A stretch of 64,000 nt of DNA from JAENVU01 sp038250905 (GCA_038250905.1 JBBSBV010000019.1:1-64000), one strand, 5' to 3'; shown: positions 15,522-24,818, counted from the first letter of the stretch. A program made the numbers and translations. Notes: generated by a model from the letters alone, not told the origin.

Positions 15522-16369
15522 GAGAGCCCCACCACCTTCCGGTATTCGGCGTGGTCGCCGCAGTCGAGATACTTGGCCCGCCACTCGTTCCACGCCTCGG
15601 GCGACTTCGCGCTGGCCACGTAGGCCCGCTGGAACTCCTCGTCCCGCGGGTAGTCGGGCACACACTCGGTGAAGTGGGCGCCGTAGGGAGCCTCGATCAC
15701 GCCGTCGGTCATGAGTCGGTTGATCTTCAGCGACTGCACCGGACCGCCCGCTGCGAGTTCGTCGGTCTCGACGATCCGCTCCACGCTCATGAACCGCCGA
15801 TCGGCCGCCATGCAGAAGAGGTCGTCGAAGTACGGATCGACGTTGAGGTACTGGCCGTTGCCCCGCCGGTCGCCCCGGTGCATGTGGATCAGGGCGACGT
15901 CGAGGTGGAGCGCCGGCGCCGCCACCAACTCCTCGGCGTCGTCGTAGGGCGACACGACGGTCTTGATCTCGTCCTGCCGGTCGAGCAGATCGGAGCCGAG
16001 CCCCACGCGCGTCGGGATGAACGGGACCCGCCAGGCCGCGGCCTGGAGACCGAGGAGGAACATGCCCTCGTCCATCTCGAGCGTCGACACACTCCCCGAC
16101 TGACGCGCGGTCCGGAAATGGGGTTCGAGTGCGATGGTGTCGAGCGAGCAGAACGCGTAGACGGCCTTGCGCACCTTGCCCGTGGCGCAGAGCAGACCGA
16201 GGTCCGGACCCGCGTACGAGACGACGGTGAGGTCCGTCACGTTGCTCTGCGCGATCGCGCGCACGATGCTCATCGGCTTGCGACGCGAGCCCCACCCACC
16301 GATCCCGATGGTCATGCCGTCGCGCAGTTCTGCGACGACGTCCGCTTCGGTGACGACTTTGGAGTTCAT
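15518..16369 (-). CDS. ipdA: CoA-transferase-like hydrolase alpha subunit IpdA
   Basis: A 283-residue partner of IpdB. Diagnostic agreement with mycobacterial IpdA includes ELRDGMTIGIGGWGSRRKPM, AGPDLGLLCATGKV, the MDEGMFLLGLQAAA stretch carrying the family glutamate, and DPYFDDLFCMAADRRF. Start ATG 16369 gives the same N-terminal length (19 residues before the conserved GMTIG) as the mycobacterial protein. A GTG four codons earlier (16381) overlaps the echA20 stop and could instead couple translation. Confidence 0.93.
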   Translation of the reverse strand: MNSKVVTEADVVAELRDGMTIGIGGWGSRRKPMSIVRAIAQSNVTDLTVVSYAGPDLGLLCATGKVRKAVYAFCSLDTIALEPHFRTARQSGSVSTLEMDEGMFLLGLQAAAWRVPFIPTRVGLGSDLLDRQDEIKTVVSPYDDAEELVAAPALHLDVALIHMHRGDRRGNGQYLNVDPYFDDLFCMAADRRFMSVERIVETDELAAGGPVQSLKINRLMTDGVIEAPYGAHFTECVPDYPRDEEFQRAYVASAKSPEAWNEWRAKYLDCGDHAEYRKVVGLS

Positions 16370-16377
16370 GTTGGAAC

Positions 16378-17139
16378 TCACGTGCTCGTGTCCGTGTCGC
16401 GCTTGGCGACGAACGCGTCGCGGTGCTCGTCGGCCACCCCCGAGAGGTTCAACTCGAACGTGAAGCCCTGCTCGAACCGGTAGGAACGCTTCACGTCGAT
16501 CGGGTCGATGCCATTGAGGGACTCCTTCGCGGCACGGATGACGGTGGGGCTCTTGGCCGCGATGTCGCGGGCCACTGCGAACGCGGTCTCGCGCAACTCC
16601 GACTGCGGCACGACCTCGAGCACGGACCCGAAGTGGTGGAGCTCCTGGGCGGTGATGGTGGCGGCGGTGTACACCATCGCCCGCATCCGATGCTGGGGCA
16701 CGAGTCGGGCGAGATGCGTGGCGGCACCGAGGGCACCGCGGTCGACCTCGGGCAACCCGAAGGTGGCATCGTCGCTCGCGACGACGATGTCGGCGTTGCC
16801 CACGAGGCCCACCCCGCCACCGAGGCAGAAGCCGTTGACCGCCGCGATCACCGGCACCGCACACTCGTAGACCGCGGCGAAGGCGGCGAAACACCCGCGG
16901 TTGGCGCCGATGAGGGCGTCGAAGCCCTCGGTGTTCTGCATCTCCTTGATGTCGACGCCGGCGTTGAATCCGCGCCCCTCGGCGCGCAGCACCACCACGT
17001 GCACCGCGGGATCGTCCCCGGCGGCTCGCAGCATCGCGGCAAGCTCGAACCAGCCCGCCACGGTGAGCGCGTTCACCGGCGGGTTGGCCATCACGATCTC
17101 GCCGATACCGGCGTCGTCAACGGTCAGGGTCGTGGGCAT
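16378..17139 (-). CDS. echA20: Enoyl-CoA hydratase-family enzyme EchA20
   Basis: A 253-residue crotonase-fold protein nearly co-linear with mycobacterial EchA20: LRAEGRGFNAGVDIKEMQ, EGFDALIGANRGCFAAFAAV, VPVIAAVNGFCLGGGVGLVG and the tail TFELNLSGVADEHRDAFV. EchA20 hydrolyses/opens a ring of the HIP-derived CoA thioester before IpdAB. It is first in the operon echA20-ipdA-ipdB-ipdC and divergent from an SDR gene, as in mycobacteria. The 70-bp divergent intergenic region holds a perfect 19-bp palindrome. Confidence 0.93.
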   Translation of the reverse strand: MPTTLTVDDAGIGEIVMANPPVNALTVAGWFELAAMLRAAGDDPAVHVVVLRAEGRGFNAGVDIKEMQNTEGFDALIGANRGCFAAFAAVYECAVPVIAAVNGFCLGGGVGLVGNADIVVASDDATFGLPEVDRGALGAATHLARLVPQHRMRAMVYTAATITAQELHHFGSVLEVVPQSELRETAFAVARDIAAKSPTVIRAAKESLNGIDPIDVKRSYRFEQGFTFELNLSGVADEHRDAFVAKRDTDTST

Positions 17140-17173
17140 GGGCGGGTCCGAGGGCCGAGGAAACCGGGTGGTT

Positions 17174-17192
17174 ATCTGACGGGTCGTCAGAT
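17174..17192. promoter_or_regulatory. Perfect 19-bp palindromic operator between echA20 and the SDR
   Basis: ATCTGACG-GGT-CGTCAGAT has 8-bp perfect arms and a 3-bp centre, placed midway between the divergent starts (17139 and 17210). Its form fits a TetR-family repressor site, but its sequence is unlike the CAAG-CTTG type motif described for KstR2. A second near-copy is at 6645-6663. Confidence 0.7.
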
Positions 17193-17209
17193 CGGGGAAA
17201 CTTACCCGC

Positions 17210-17983
17210 ATGAGGATTGATCTGGACATGTCGGGGCGCACCGTGCTGGTGACGGGAGGCGCGCGCGGCATCGGACGCGGCATCGCCGAGGCGTTCCTCC
17301 TCCAAGGGGCCGACGTGGTGGTCTGTGGCCGGACCGAGCCCGACGACCGGCCGGAGACGAACGGTCGCACCGCCGTCTTCCTCGCCGCCGACGTCCGCGA
17401 CCCCGAGGCCGTCGACGCGCTCGTCACCGAGACCGTGTCCCGCTTCGGCCGCCTCGACGTCTTGGTCAACAACGCGGGTGGGTCACCGTCGGTCGATTCG
17501 GCGACCGTCTCACCCAAGTTCTCGCGCTCGATCATCGAGCTCAACCTGCTCGCACCGCTCGTCTGCGCACAGCGGGCGAACGCGGTGATGCAGACCCAGG
17601 CCGACGGCGGCGTGATCGTGAACATCGCGAGCGTCAGCGGGATGCGCCCATCGCCGGGGACCGCGGCGTACGGCGCGGCCAAGGCCGGCCTGCTCAACCT
17701 CACGCAGACGCTTGCAGTCGACTACGCGCCGAAGGTCCGGGTGAACGCAGTGAGCGCGGGACTGATCCGGACCGAACAGTCGCACCTCCACTACGGCGAC
17801 GAGGCCGGGATCGCGGCGGTGGGTGCAACCGTGCCGCTCGGGCGGATGGGGACACCGGACGACATCGCGAGCGCGTGCCTCTTCCTCGCATCGCCGCTGG
17901 CCGCGTACGTCTCGGGGGCGAACCTCACCGTGCACGGCGGGGGCGAACGGCCCGCGTACCTCGAGGCGGCCGAACCCGCGTGA
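17210..17983 (+). CDS. SDR-family oxidoreductase (Rv3549c-like)
   Basis: A 257-residue short-chain dehydrogenase. It has TGGARGIGRGIAEAF as the NAD(P)-binding glycine motif, NNAGG, the catalytic Ser/Tyr/Lys in IASVSGMRPSPGTAAYGAAKAG, and a C-terminal VHGGG. Its position, divergent from echA20, equals that of Rv3549c in mycobacteria, an SDR of the steroid regulon with no firmly settled step. The start ATG 17210 lies 17 bp after the shared operator, so it is probably expressed from a very short leader. Its stop overlaps the GH10 start (GTGA). Confidence 0.85.
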   Translation: MRIDLDMSGRTVLVTGGARGIGRGIAEAFLLQGADVVVCGRTEPDDRPETNGRTAVFLAADVRDPEAVDALVTETVSRFGRLDVLVNNAGGSPSVDSATVSPKFSRSIIELNLLAPLVCAQRANAVMQTQADGGVIVNIASVSGMRPSPGTAAYGAAKAGLLNLTQTLAVDYAPKVRVNAVSAGLIRTEQSHLHYGDEAGIAAVGATVPLGRMGTPDDIASACLFLASPLAAYVSGANLTVHGGGERPAYLEAAEPA

Positions 17984-19056
17984 CCACCCGCCGCGGTCGG
18001 TACACGGCCGCCGTGGCGGTCGTCGGCGTCTTCGCGCTCGCGGCGGTCGTCCTCGGGTTGGCGATGGCCCCCTCGACCCCCCGGGAGTCCAGCGGTTCCG
18101 ACACCCTGCGCGCCGCGGCCCGACGCCGTCGGCGCAGCGTCGGGACCGCACTCGCGGCGCCGACGGCCAACACCGACCCCCGCGAACTCGCGCTCGTCGC
18201 CAACGAGTACTCGAGTGTGACCCCCGAGAACGCGATGAAGTGGAGCTCGATCCACCCGGAGCGCGATCGGTACGACTTTGCCCCGGCCGACGCGATCGTC
18301 GCGTTCGCGGCCGCCCACGACATGACGGTCCGGGGTCACACGCTCACGTGGTACCGCTCGATCCCCGCCTGGCTCGCCGACGGACACTTCGACCGCGAGC
18401 AGCTCATCGCCATCCTGCGCGACCACATCAATACCGTGGTCGGCCACTTCCGCGGGCGGGTGCAGCAGTGGGACGTGGTGAACGAACCGCTCGACCCAGC
18501 GAGCGGCAACCTCCGCGACGACTTCTGGAGTCGCGGCATCGGTCCGGACTACCTCGCCCTCGCGTTCCGGTTCGCCCACGAGGCCGACCCGAACGCCCAG
18601 CTCTTCGTGAACGAGTTCGGCACCGACACCGTCAACCGGAAGTCGACGGCCCTGCTGCACGAGGTCACCGCACTCCGCGCCAAGGGGGCGCCGATCGACG
18701 GCGTGGGCTTCCAGATGCACCGGACCCTCGACCGGGTCGAGTCCCGCGCCGCGATCGAGACGAACCTGGCGCGCTTCGCCGATGCCGGCCTGCGGATCTG
18801 GGTCACCGAACTTGACGTGGCGGTGCCGGTCCCGGTCGCACCGGGTGCCCTCGACCGTCAGGCCCGGGTCTACGGCGACGTGATCGCCGCGTGTCTCGCC
18901 GTCGACCGCTGCGACGGTGTCACCACCTGGGGCTTCACGGACCGCCACTCGTGGATCCCCGCGGCTCGGCCGGGGCTCGGCGCCGGGTTGCCGTTCGACG
19001 CGCGCCTCCGACCCAAACCCGCCCAGGCGGCGATGGTCGGCGCGTTCTTGGCTTGA
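17980..19056 (+). CDS. GH10 family endo-1,4-beta-xylanase, membrane-anchored or secreted
   Basis: A 358-residue protein. An N-terminal hydrophobic segment (AAVAVVGVFALAAVVLGLAM) follows a basic start and acts as signal or anchor. The GH10 barrel follows, with PENAMKW, RGHTLTW, the acid/base Glu in WDVVNEPL (about E169) and the nucleophile Glu in WVTELDV (about E277). The barrel is compact at about 300 residues. The GTG start is embedded in the stop of the SDR gene (GTGA). Coupling of a polysaccharide hydrolase to a steroid-type SDR is unusual. Xylan is the family's usual substrate, but specificity is inferred. Confidence 0.88.
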   Translation: MTTRRGRYTAAVAVVGVFALAAVVLGLAMAPSTPRESSGSDTLRAAARRRRRSVGTALAAPTANTDPRELALVANEYSSVTPENAMKWSSIHPERDRYDFAPADAIVAFAAAHDMTVRGHTLTWYRSIPAWLADGHFDREQLIAILRDHINTVVGHFRGRVQQWDVVNEPLDPASGNLRDDFWSRGIGPDYLALAFRFAHEADPNAQLFVNEFGTDTVNRKSTALLHEVTALRAKGAPIDGVGFQMHRTLDRVESRAAIETNLARFADAGLRIWVTELDVAVPVPVAPGALDRQARVYGDVIAACLAVDRCDGVTTWGFTDRHSWIPAARPGLGAGLPFDARLRPKPAQAAMVGAFLA

Positions 19057-19088
19057 CGACCTCGGGCCCGGCCCGGGAACATCCGCGC

Positions 19089-20978
19089 ATGACCCACCCG
19101 TTGTCCATGCTCACCGGTGAGGAGATCTCCCGCGCCAGCGGGATCGCCCGCGCCGACTCCCGCTTCACCACGGGCGCCACGTTCGTGCACGTGGTGCTGC
19201 ACGAGCCTGACAAGGTCGCACTGGCCGCAGGGCCCGTCGACCGGTGCGTACGGATCGAACTCGTGACCGGTCCCGGCCTCGGGGTGGACGAAGTGATCGT
19301 CTCGCTCACGTCGGGCGCGGTGCTCACGTGGGAGACGTTGCCCGACGTGAGGCCCACGCTCCTCTTCGGTGAGTCGGCCCATGCGATCTTCACCACCAAG
19401 GAACACCCCGAATACGTCGCCGCACTGGCTCGCCGTGGGATCACCGACGTCGACAACGTGCAGATCGACCCGTGGCCCGCGGGCGTATTCGGGTACGAGG
19501 CCGAGACCGATCGTCGCATCGCGCGCTGCATCTCGTTCCTCCGCACCGACCCGCAGGACAACGGGTACGCGCGGCCGATCGAAGGGTTGATCGTGCACTT
19601 CGACCTCGGCCGCAACGAGGTGATCGAGGTCATCGACCATGGCGTGGTCCCGCTCCCGACCCAACCCGCGCGGTACTTCGCGGCCGACAACGAGCCGTTG
19701 CGGACCGACCTCAAGCCCATCGAGATCACCCAGCCCGAGGGGCCGAGCTTCACCGTCGACGGCAACCTTGTGCAGTGGCAGAAGTGGTCGCTCCGGCTCA
19801 CCTTCGACCCGTACGAAGGACTCGTCCTGCACCAGGTCACCTACGACGACGCGGGGCGCGAGCGTTCGATCCTGCACCGCGCGTCGATCAGCGAGATGGT
19901 GGTGCCCTACGGCGATCCCGGACCCGAGCAGGGGTGGAAGAACGCGTTCGACGCGGGCGAGTGGGGCCTCGGCCGCATGACGCAGTCGCTCACGCTCGGG
20001 TGTGACTGCCTCGGCGAGATCCACTACTTCGACGCTGTCCTCGCGCGCGAGGACGGCGAGCCGTACACCATCCGCAACGCGATCTGCATGCACGAGGAGG
20101 ACTACGGGATCCTCTGGAAGCACGTCGACCTCTTCGGTGGCACCAGTGAGGTCCGTCGTAGCCGCCGGCTGGTGGTGAGCTTCATTTCCACCGTCGGCAA
20201 CTACGAGTACGGCTTCTTCTGGTACTTCTACCTCGACGGCAACATCCAGTTGGAGGTCAAGCTCACCGGCATCGTCTCCCCCATGGCGATCGAGGAAGGC
20301 ACGACGCCCGGGTACGCCGGGATCGTCGCCCCCGGAGTGGCGGCACCGAACCACCAGCACATGTTCTCGGCCCGCCTCGACTTCGACGTCGATGGTCCGG
20401 TCAACGAGATCTACGAGGTCGAGTCCGAGCAGGTGGAGGCCGGACCGGACAACCCGTGGCGGAACGCGTTCCGCGCTCGCAAGACCCGGCTCGAGTCCGA
20501 ACTCTCGGCCCGGCGCGAGACGAACGCCGCGACGTCACGCTCGTGGCGCATCGTGAACCCCGAGGCCCGCAACGGACTCGGTCAGCCCACCGCGTACAAG
20601 CTGATCCCGACCATGAGCACGCCCACGCTGCTCGCGGACCCGGAGTCGAGCGTCGGCAAGCGGGCAGGGTTCGCGCAACACAACCTCTGGGTCACGCCGT
20701 ACTCCCCCGACGAGCGCCGCGCCTCGGGCAACTACCCGAACCAGCACATCGGCGGCGACGGGCTCCCCCTCTGGACCGCGGCCGACCGTTCCCTCGTCGA
20801 CGCCGATGTCGTGGTCTGGTACTCGTTCGGCATCACGCATTTCGTGCGCCCGGAGGACTGGCCGGTGATGCCCGTGGAATACACGGGCTTCCTGCTCAGC
20901 CCGTTCGGCTTCTTCGACCGCAACCCCGCGCTCGACGTCCCGCCGTCCGACGCGTCCCACTGCCACTCCAATACTTGA
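19089..20978 (+). CDS. Copper-containing primary amine oxidase
   Basis: A 629-residue enzyme with the topaquinone precursor tyrosine in TVGNYEYGFFWYF (about Y372), the catalytic-base region, and copper-ligand histidines in NHQHMFSARLDFDVDG and in FGITHFVRPEDWPVMP. It oxidises primary amines to aldehydes, releasing ammonia and hydrogen peroxide. I see no signal peptide, so it is probably cytosolic, as in other actinobacteria. It starts 33 bp after the xylanase gene. A strong hairpin at 20988-21028 ends the run. The natural amine substrate cannot be told. Confidence 0.9.
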   Translation: MTHPLSMLTGEEISRASGIARADSRFTTGATFVHVVLHEPDKVALAAGPVDRCVRIELVTGPGLGVDEVIVSLTSGAVLTWETLPDVRPTLLFGESAHAIFTTKEHPEYVAALARRGITDVDNVQIDPWPAGVFGYEAETDRRIARCISFLRTDPQDNGYARPIEGLIVHFDLGRNEVIEVIDHGVVPLPTQPARYFAADNEPLRTDLKPIEITQPEGPSFTVDGNLVQWQKWSLRLTFDPYEGLVLHQVTYDDAGRERSILHRASISEMVVPYGDPGPEQGWKNAFDAGEWGLGRMTQSLTLGCDCLGEIHYFDAVLAREDGEPYTIRNAICMHEEDYGILWKHVDLFGGTSEVRRSRRLVVSFISTVGNYEYGFFWYFYLDGNIQLEVKLTGIVSPMAIEEGTTPGYAGIVAPGVAAPNHQHMFSARLDFDVDGPVNEIYEVESEQVEAGPDNPWRNAFRARKTRLESELSARRETNAATSRSWRIVNPEARNGLGQPTAYKLIPTMSTPTLLADPESSVGKRAGFAQHNLWVTPYSPDERRASGNYPNQHIGGDGLPLWTAADRSLVDADVVVWYSFGITHFVRPEDWPVMPVEYTGFLLSPFGFFDRNPALDVPPSDASHCHSNT

Positions 20979-20987
20979 CCACCGAAT

Positions 20988-21028
20988 TTGCGTCGCACAC
21001 CCGCGATAATCGCGGGTGTGCGACGCAA
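20988..21028. terminator. Bidirectional hairpin terminator
   Basis: Two 19-base arms, perfectly complementary (20988-21006 and 21010-21028), enclose a 3-base loop (TAA). They sit between the convergent amine oxidase and Calx-beta genes. T- and A-rich flanks are short, so termination may not be classically U-tract dependent. Confidence 0.75.
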
Positions 21029-21042
21029 GTTGCGGGGCTACC

Positions 21043-23364
21043 TCAATAGTCGTTGAACACGGTGACGGTTCCGGTCGGGCGGGCGAGCGCGAGCCCGGTG
21101 GCGCTGTCGACGATGACCGAGAACATCTCGGTGTTCTCGATCGACGTGTCGCCGTTCACCATGATCGTGATGGTGCCGGAGACCTTCCCGGCCAGGATGT
21201 TCACCACTCCGGTCTTGCCCACGTAGTCGCCGTCGGCCGTCGCAGTTCCGTCCAACGTGTGGTATCGCACGGCGGTCGTGGTACTCCGGGGAGCCGACAG
21301 CGTCACCGCGAGCGTGACGACCTTCTGGCCGGTGTCACCCTCGATCACGGTCGCGTCACCGATGGACGCACCGGACAGCGGTGTGGTGTCGTCGTCGAGG
21401 ATGCGACCGGTGGCGTTGTCCCGGTCGGTCGACACGCCCGACGAACCGGTGCCGGTGACCTTCACCGCGAACGTCTTGGTCCCTGCGGGCGTCGTGTCGC
21501 CCTTGACCGGCACCAAGATCTTGGCCATCACGGCACCGGCCGCGATCGTGACGGTTCCGGTCTTGGCCGTGTAGTCGGATCCGGCGATCGCACTGCCGTT
21601 CGCGGTCTCGTAACTCACCGGGGTCTTGGTCGTCCGAGGCGCGGACATCGTCACGGTGAAGACCGCGTTGGCGGTGCCGCTGTTGCCTTCCACGATCGTC
21701 GCGTCACCCACCGAGACGACCGGCGGGTTGTCGGTGTCGTCGTCCAGAATCGTGCCGGTCGCCTGCGCGGTACCGATGTCGTAGCCGCCGGAGACGCTGT
21801 TGATCACCAGACCGAAGTCTTCGTCACCCTCGATGGCGTTGTCACCGGTGACGGGAACCGTGATGACCCCCGCCGACTTCCCGGCACCGATCTTGAGGGT
21901 GCCCGACTTCGCCGTGTAGTCGCTGCCGGCCGTCGCGGTTCCGTCGGTCGTGGAGTAACTCACCGCGGTCGTCCCGACGCTGGCGCGCGTCAGCGACACG
22001 TTCAACTTCATCGTGTGGGTCGTACCGGCCTTGCCTTCGTAGGTGGAGGCGTCCTGCACGTACAACGTGGGCGCGTCGGGCGCGAAAACGGCATTGACCG
22101 TCGTGATCCCGCTCACCGGCACCGAACACGAAGCGTTCGGACCGGAACACCCGCCGGTCCAGTGATCGAAGTGATAGCCGGGATTGGCGGTCGCCGCGAG
22201 CGCGACTGCGGTTCCAGTGTCGACCGACGTGAAGCACGAAGCGCCGCAGTCGATCTCACCCGGATTCGCATTCGCAGTGGCGCTGCTGGCGACGCTCCCG
22301 CCGACGTCGGACGCGCTCGGGCCGGTGAGCACGTTGACGTCCAGCGTCGAACGGTTGAGGGCGGCCTGCAGGTTCGCCGCCACCATCTGCCGGGCGATCA
22401 TCGGGCCGACGAAGTTCGAGCAGTTGTTCGGATCGTTGGGCGTTTCGTTACAGGTGATCGAGTTGTCGACCGGGTCGACCGGGCCGGTGTAGCGGTACGT
22501 CTCGGTCACGGTGAGCGACGATCGGTCACCGGCGTCGATCGGGTCGGGCGGTTCCTGCTCCAGCCCCTGGTTCGTACCCGGGTCGGGTTGGAACAACTCG
22601 GCGATACTCGAGATCTGCGAGTTGGCGATCGCGTTCTGGACCTCGGGATCCGTGATCAGCAACTGGTTGACGTCCACCGCGTTCGGGCTCGACGCCTGGT
22701 ACTTCAGCACCCAGACCGCATCCTGGAACCGGGCCTCGGCGGGCTGAGGTGGCACTGCGGGCGCGATGACGGTCTGCACCTGCTCGCCGGTCGGCGTCGC
22801 GACGACGTTCGGCACCACGGCCGGCACGCTGGGGGTCGGGTAGAAGTTGCCCTGGGTCGTCCCGCCGTAGGGCGTGAGTGTCCCGGTGGACCCGGCGGCC
22901 GAACCACCGAGGTCACAGAGCCACGAGTAACGCTGCATTCCCGGCGTGCCGGTGACGTGGATCCCGAAGTGGTTGACCTGACCGATCGGCGTCTTGGCGC
23001 TCCACGCGCCGTTGGCGTACGCGGCGGTGAAGCGGACGACGACTCCCGGGTGGCCATCGGAGAACGTCGTGTTGGTGAACGTGTGCGACGTGCCGTACGG
23101 ATTCGGATACCCCGGGCTCCCCGGCCACGTGTAGGTGATCTGGGTATCGGTGATGTCCTCGATCTCGACCTCGAAGCCTTCGCACTCCTTGTCGGTCCCG
23201 TTCGGGACGTCGAAATTGGTTGCGTAGCCCACCACCGCGGGTGCCGATGCACGCGCCGCGCGCACCGTCAAGGCAACGAGTCCGCTCGATGCGACGACCA
23301 TCACCATCACGATCTGCAGCAGGTGGCGCGAGCGCGAACGGATGAGCGGGACGGCGTCGGTCAT
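21043..23364 (-). CDS. Secreted protein with three Calx-beta domains
   Basis: A 773-residue exported protein. An N-terminal hydrophobic signal (IVMVMVVASSGLVALTV) is followed by about 330 residues of unrecognised sequence. A cysteine-bearing repeat module follows (NPGYHFDHWTGGCSGPNASC, the bacterial InlB/Listeria-type repeat look). Three Calx-beta domains of about 105 residues come last, each with DGTATAGSDY-like and DDDT motifs (TILDDDT, RILDDDT). Calx-beta domains bind calcium and serve in adhesion. No anchor motif is seen at the end (TVTVFNDY). The upstream region carries TCTTGACGGT, also present before the adjacent response regulator. Confidence 0.83.
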   Translation of the reverse strand: MTDAVPLIRSRSRHLLQIVMVMVVASSGLVALTVRAARASAPAVVGYATNFDVPNGTDKECEGFEVEIEDITDTQITYTWPGSPGYPNPYGTSHTFTNTTFSDGHPGVVVRFTAAYANGAWSAKTPIGQVNHFGIHVTGTPGMQRYSWLCDLGGSAAGSTGTLTPYGGTTQGNFYPTPSVPAVVPNVVATPTGEQVQTVIAPAVPPQPAEARFQDAVWVLKYQASSPNAVDVNQLLITDPEVQNAIANSQISSIAELFQPDPGTNQGLEQEPPDPIDAGDRSSLTVTETYRYTGPVDPVDNSITCNETPNDPNNCSNFVGPMIARQMVAANLQAALNRSTLDVNVLTGPSASDVGGSVASSATANANPGEIDCGASCFTSVDTGTAVALAATANPGYHFDHWTGGCSGPNASCSVPVSGITTVNAVFAPDAPTLYVQDASTYEGKAGTTHTMKLNVSLTRASVGTTAVSYSTTDGTATAGSDYTAKSGTLKIGAGKSAGVITVPVTGDNAIEGDEDFGLVINSVSGGYDIGTAQATGTILDDDTDNPPVVSVGDATIVEGNSGTANAVFTVTMSAPRTTKTPVSYETANGSAIAGSDYTAKTGTVTIAAGAVMAKILVPVKGDTTPAGTKTFAVKVTGTGSSGVSTDRDNATGRILDDDTTPLSGASIGDATVIEGDTGQKVVTLAVTLSAPRSTTTAVRYHTLDGTATADGDYVGKTGVVNILAGKVSGTITIMVNGDTSIENTEMFSVIVDSATGLALARPTGTVTVFNDY

Positions 23365-23454
23365 GGTTCCCCCAGCGGTGGTGTCTCACTGATGCACGGC
23401 GTGATCAGGTGCGAGGGGATCGTCGCACGGGCCTCATCAAGGCACACGCCCCGC

Positions 23455-23464
23455 ACCGTCAAGA
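23455..23464 (-). promoter_or_regulatory. Possible response-regulator half-site upstream of the Calx-beta gene
   Basis: TCTTGACGGT (minus strand) is identical to bases 25556-25565 in the response-regulator promoter. It lies about 90 bp upstream of the Calx-beta start. TTGACG could also serve as a -35 element. Confidence 0.35.
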
Positions 23465-23525
23465 AATTCCCAAATTGCGATCACGCACCGCGGGGCGCCC
23501 GACACTGGTCGTGGCCGCGCCGAGG

Positions 23526-24818
23526 TCACGGCATCGTGACGACCGGCAACTCCATCACGACGCGCGCACCTCCGAGTGGGGATGCGTCGAGCTGCAACCG
23601 TCCGCCCGCGGCGTGCGCGGCCCGTCGGGTGATGTCGAGCCCCAGACCGGTCCCGGCCGATTCCGAGCCGTACACGCCCCGTTGCACCACGGTCGCGGAG
23701 TCGAAACCCGGTCCGGCGTCCTCCACCGTCAAGGTCGCGCGCGTCGCCGCGCCCTGGACCGAGGCGTGGATGGCAGTGCCGCGAGGAGTGTGTCGCAGCG
23801 AGTTCGAGACCAGCGCGTCGATGACCGTCTCCAACGACCGTTCGCTGGACCCGACCCACACCGCGTCCGCCGGCACCGACATCGTGAACTCGCGCTCCTG
23901 TTCCCGGGCCGCGACGGACCAGAAGGTGAGCCGACGGCGGGCGACATCGGCGAGATCGGCCGGACCGGCGCCGGTTGCCGGAGGCACGCCACGTCGGGCC
24001 GTCGTGATCAGACCCGAGACCGCGAGTTCGAGCCGCCCCACATCGGTCATGAGCCGCGCCCGGTCGTCGGCGGCGGCAACCTGCTCGACATCCAGCCGCA
24101 GCGCAGTGAGCGGCGTCCGGAGCTCATGGGAGAGGTCGGCGAGGGCTTCTCGTTCGGCCGCGCGCAACGCGTCGACGCGGTCGGCGAGGAGGTTCAGCGC
24201 GTCGGCCACCGCCCGCACCTCGGCCGGGCCGGAGTTCGGGGCGCGCGCAGTCTGTTCGCCGACCGCGAGCCGCCCCGCGACCGATGCCACGTCCGCCAGC
24301 GGACGAGTGGCGGAGCGGGCAACGCGGTCGGCGAACAGCAGGGCGCCGAGAAGGAGGACGACTCCGAGTCCGCCGAGCACGGTCCACGCCCCGACGACAC
24401 CCCGCCGGAGCCGGGCGGCGGACGAATGCACGATGACCACGATGGAGGTGCCCGTGGGCCCGACCACCGGCTGATACACGTCGACCCCGTCGCTCACCGA
24501 CCGCACGAACGCGTTACCGCGGCGGGCCAGGCGCAGGGCCGACGGATCGCGATCGATCGCGGCGCCGATCGCCATCCCGTCCGGTCGCACGATCTCCACC
24601 GGGCGGCCCCCGTCGCGTCGGCCGCTGGTACTTGCGACCCGGAGGGCCGACGCGTCCTCGCCGACGATGAGCGGCCCGATCGACCGGGCTTGCGCGGTAG
24701 CCGCGTTGATCTCGCGATCTTCCGCGATCCGCAGCACCAGATAGCCCAACGGGACGACGAACGCGATGACGACCATCGCGGTCGTCCCGAACACCGTCAG
24801 GACGAGGCGCCGACGCAC
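23526..24818 (-). CDS. Membrane sensor histidine kinase
   Basis: A 430-residue kinase. It has a transmembrane helix at about 8-30, an extracytoplasmic sensor of about 100 residues, a second helix at about 142-165 (VLGGLGVVLLLGALLFA), then a HAMP-like linker. The phospho-acceptor His is in ADLSHELRTPLTALR (about 230). The ATPase domain has N and G boxes (VSNSLRHTPRGTA, VEDAGPGFD, SAGTGLGLDITRR). It is cotranscribed with and 3 bp downstream of an OmpR-type response regulator. The sensed signal is unknown. The downstream Calx-beta gene on the same strand may be a target. Confidence 0.9.
   Translation of the reverse strand: MRRRLVLTVFGTTAMVVIAFVVPLGYLVLRIAEDREINAATAQARSIGPLIVGEDASALRVASTSGRRDGGRPVEIVRPDGMAIGAAIDRDPSALRLARRGNAFVRSVSDGVDVYQPVVGPTGTSIVVIVHSSAARLRRGVVGAWTVLGGLGVVLLLGALLFADRVARSATRPLADVASVAGRLAVGEQTARAPNSGPAEVRAVADALNLLADRVDALRAAEREALADLSHELRTPLTALRLDVEQVAAADDRARLMTDVGRLELAVSGLITTARRGVPPATGAGPADLADVARRRLTFWSVAAREQEREFTMSVPADAVWVGSSERSLETVIDALVSNSLRHTPRGTAIHASVQGAATRATLTVEDAGPGFDSATVVQRGVYGSESAGTGLGLDITRRAAHAAGGRLQLDASPLGGARVVMELPVVTMP

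Noticed and set aside
17139..17210. KstR2-type CAAG-CTTG operator
   Set aside because: No such motif is present; the palindrome is of the TGACG-CGTCA type.
21016..24474. 1,152-codon open frame on the plus strand
   Set aside because: It lies opposite the Calx-beta and histidine kinase genes, has no domain pattern and is rich in Arg/Gly/Val, as expected for a shadow frame in GC-rich DNA.
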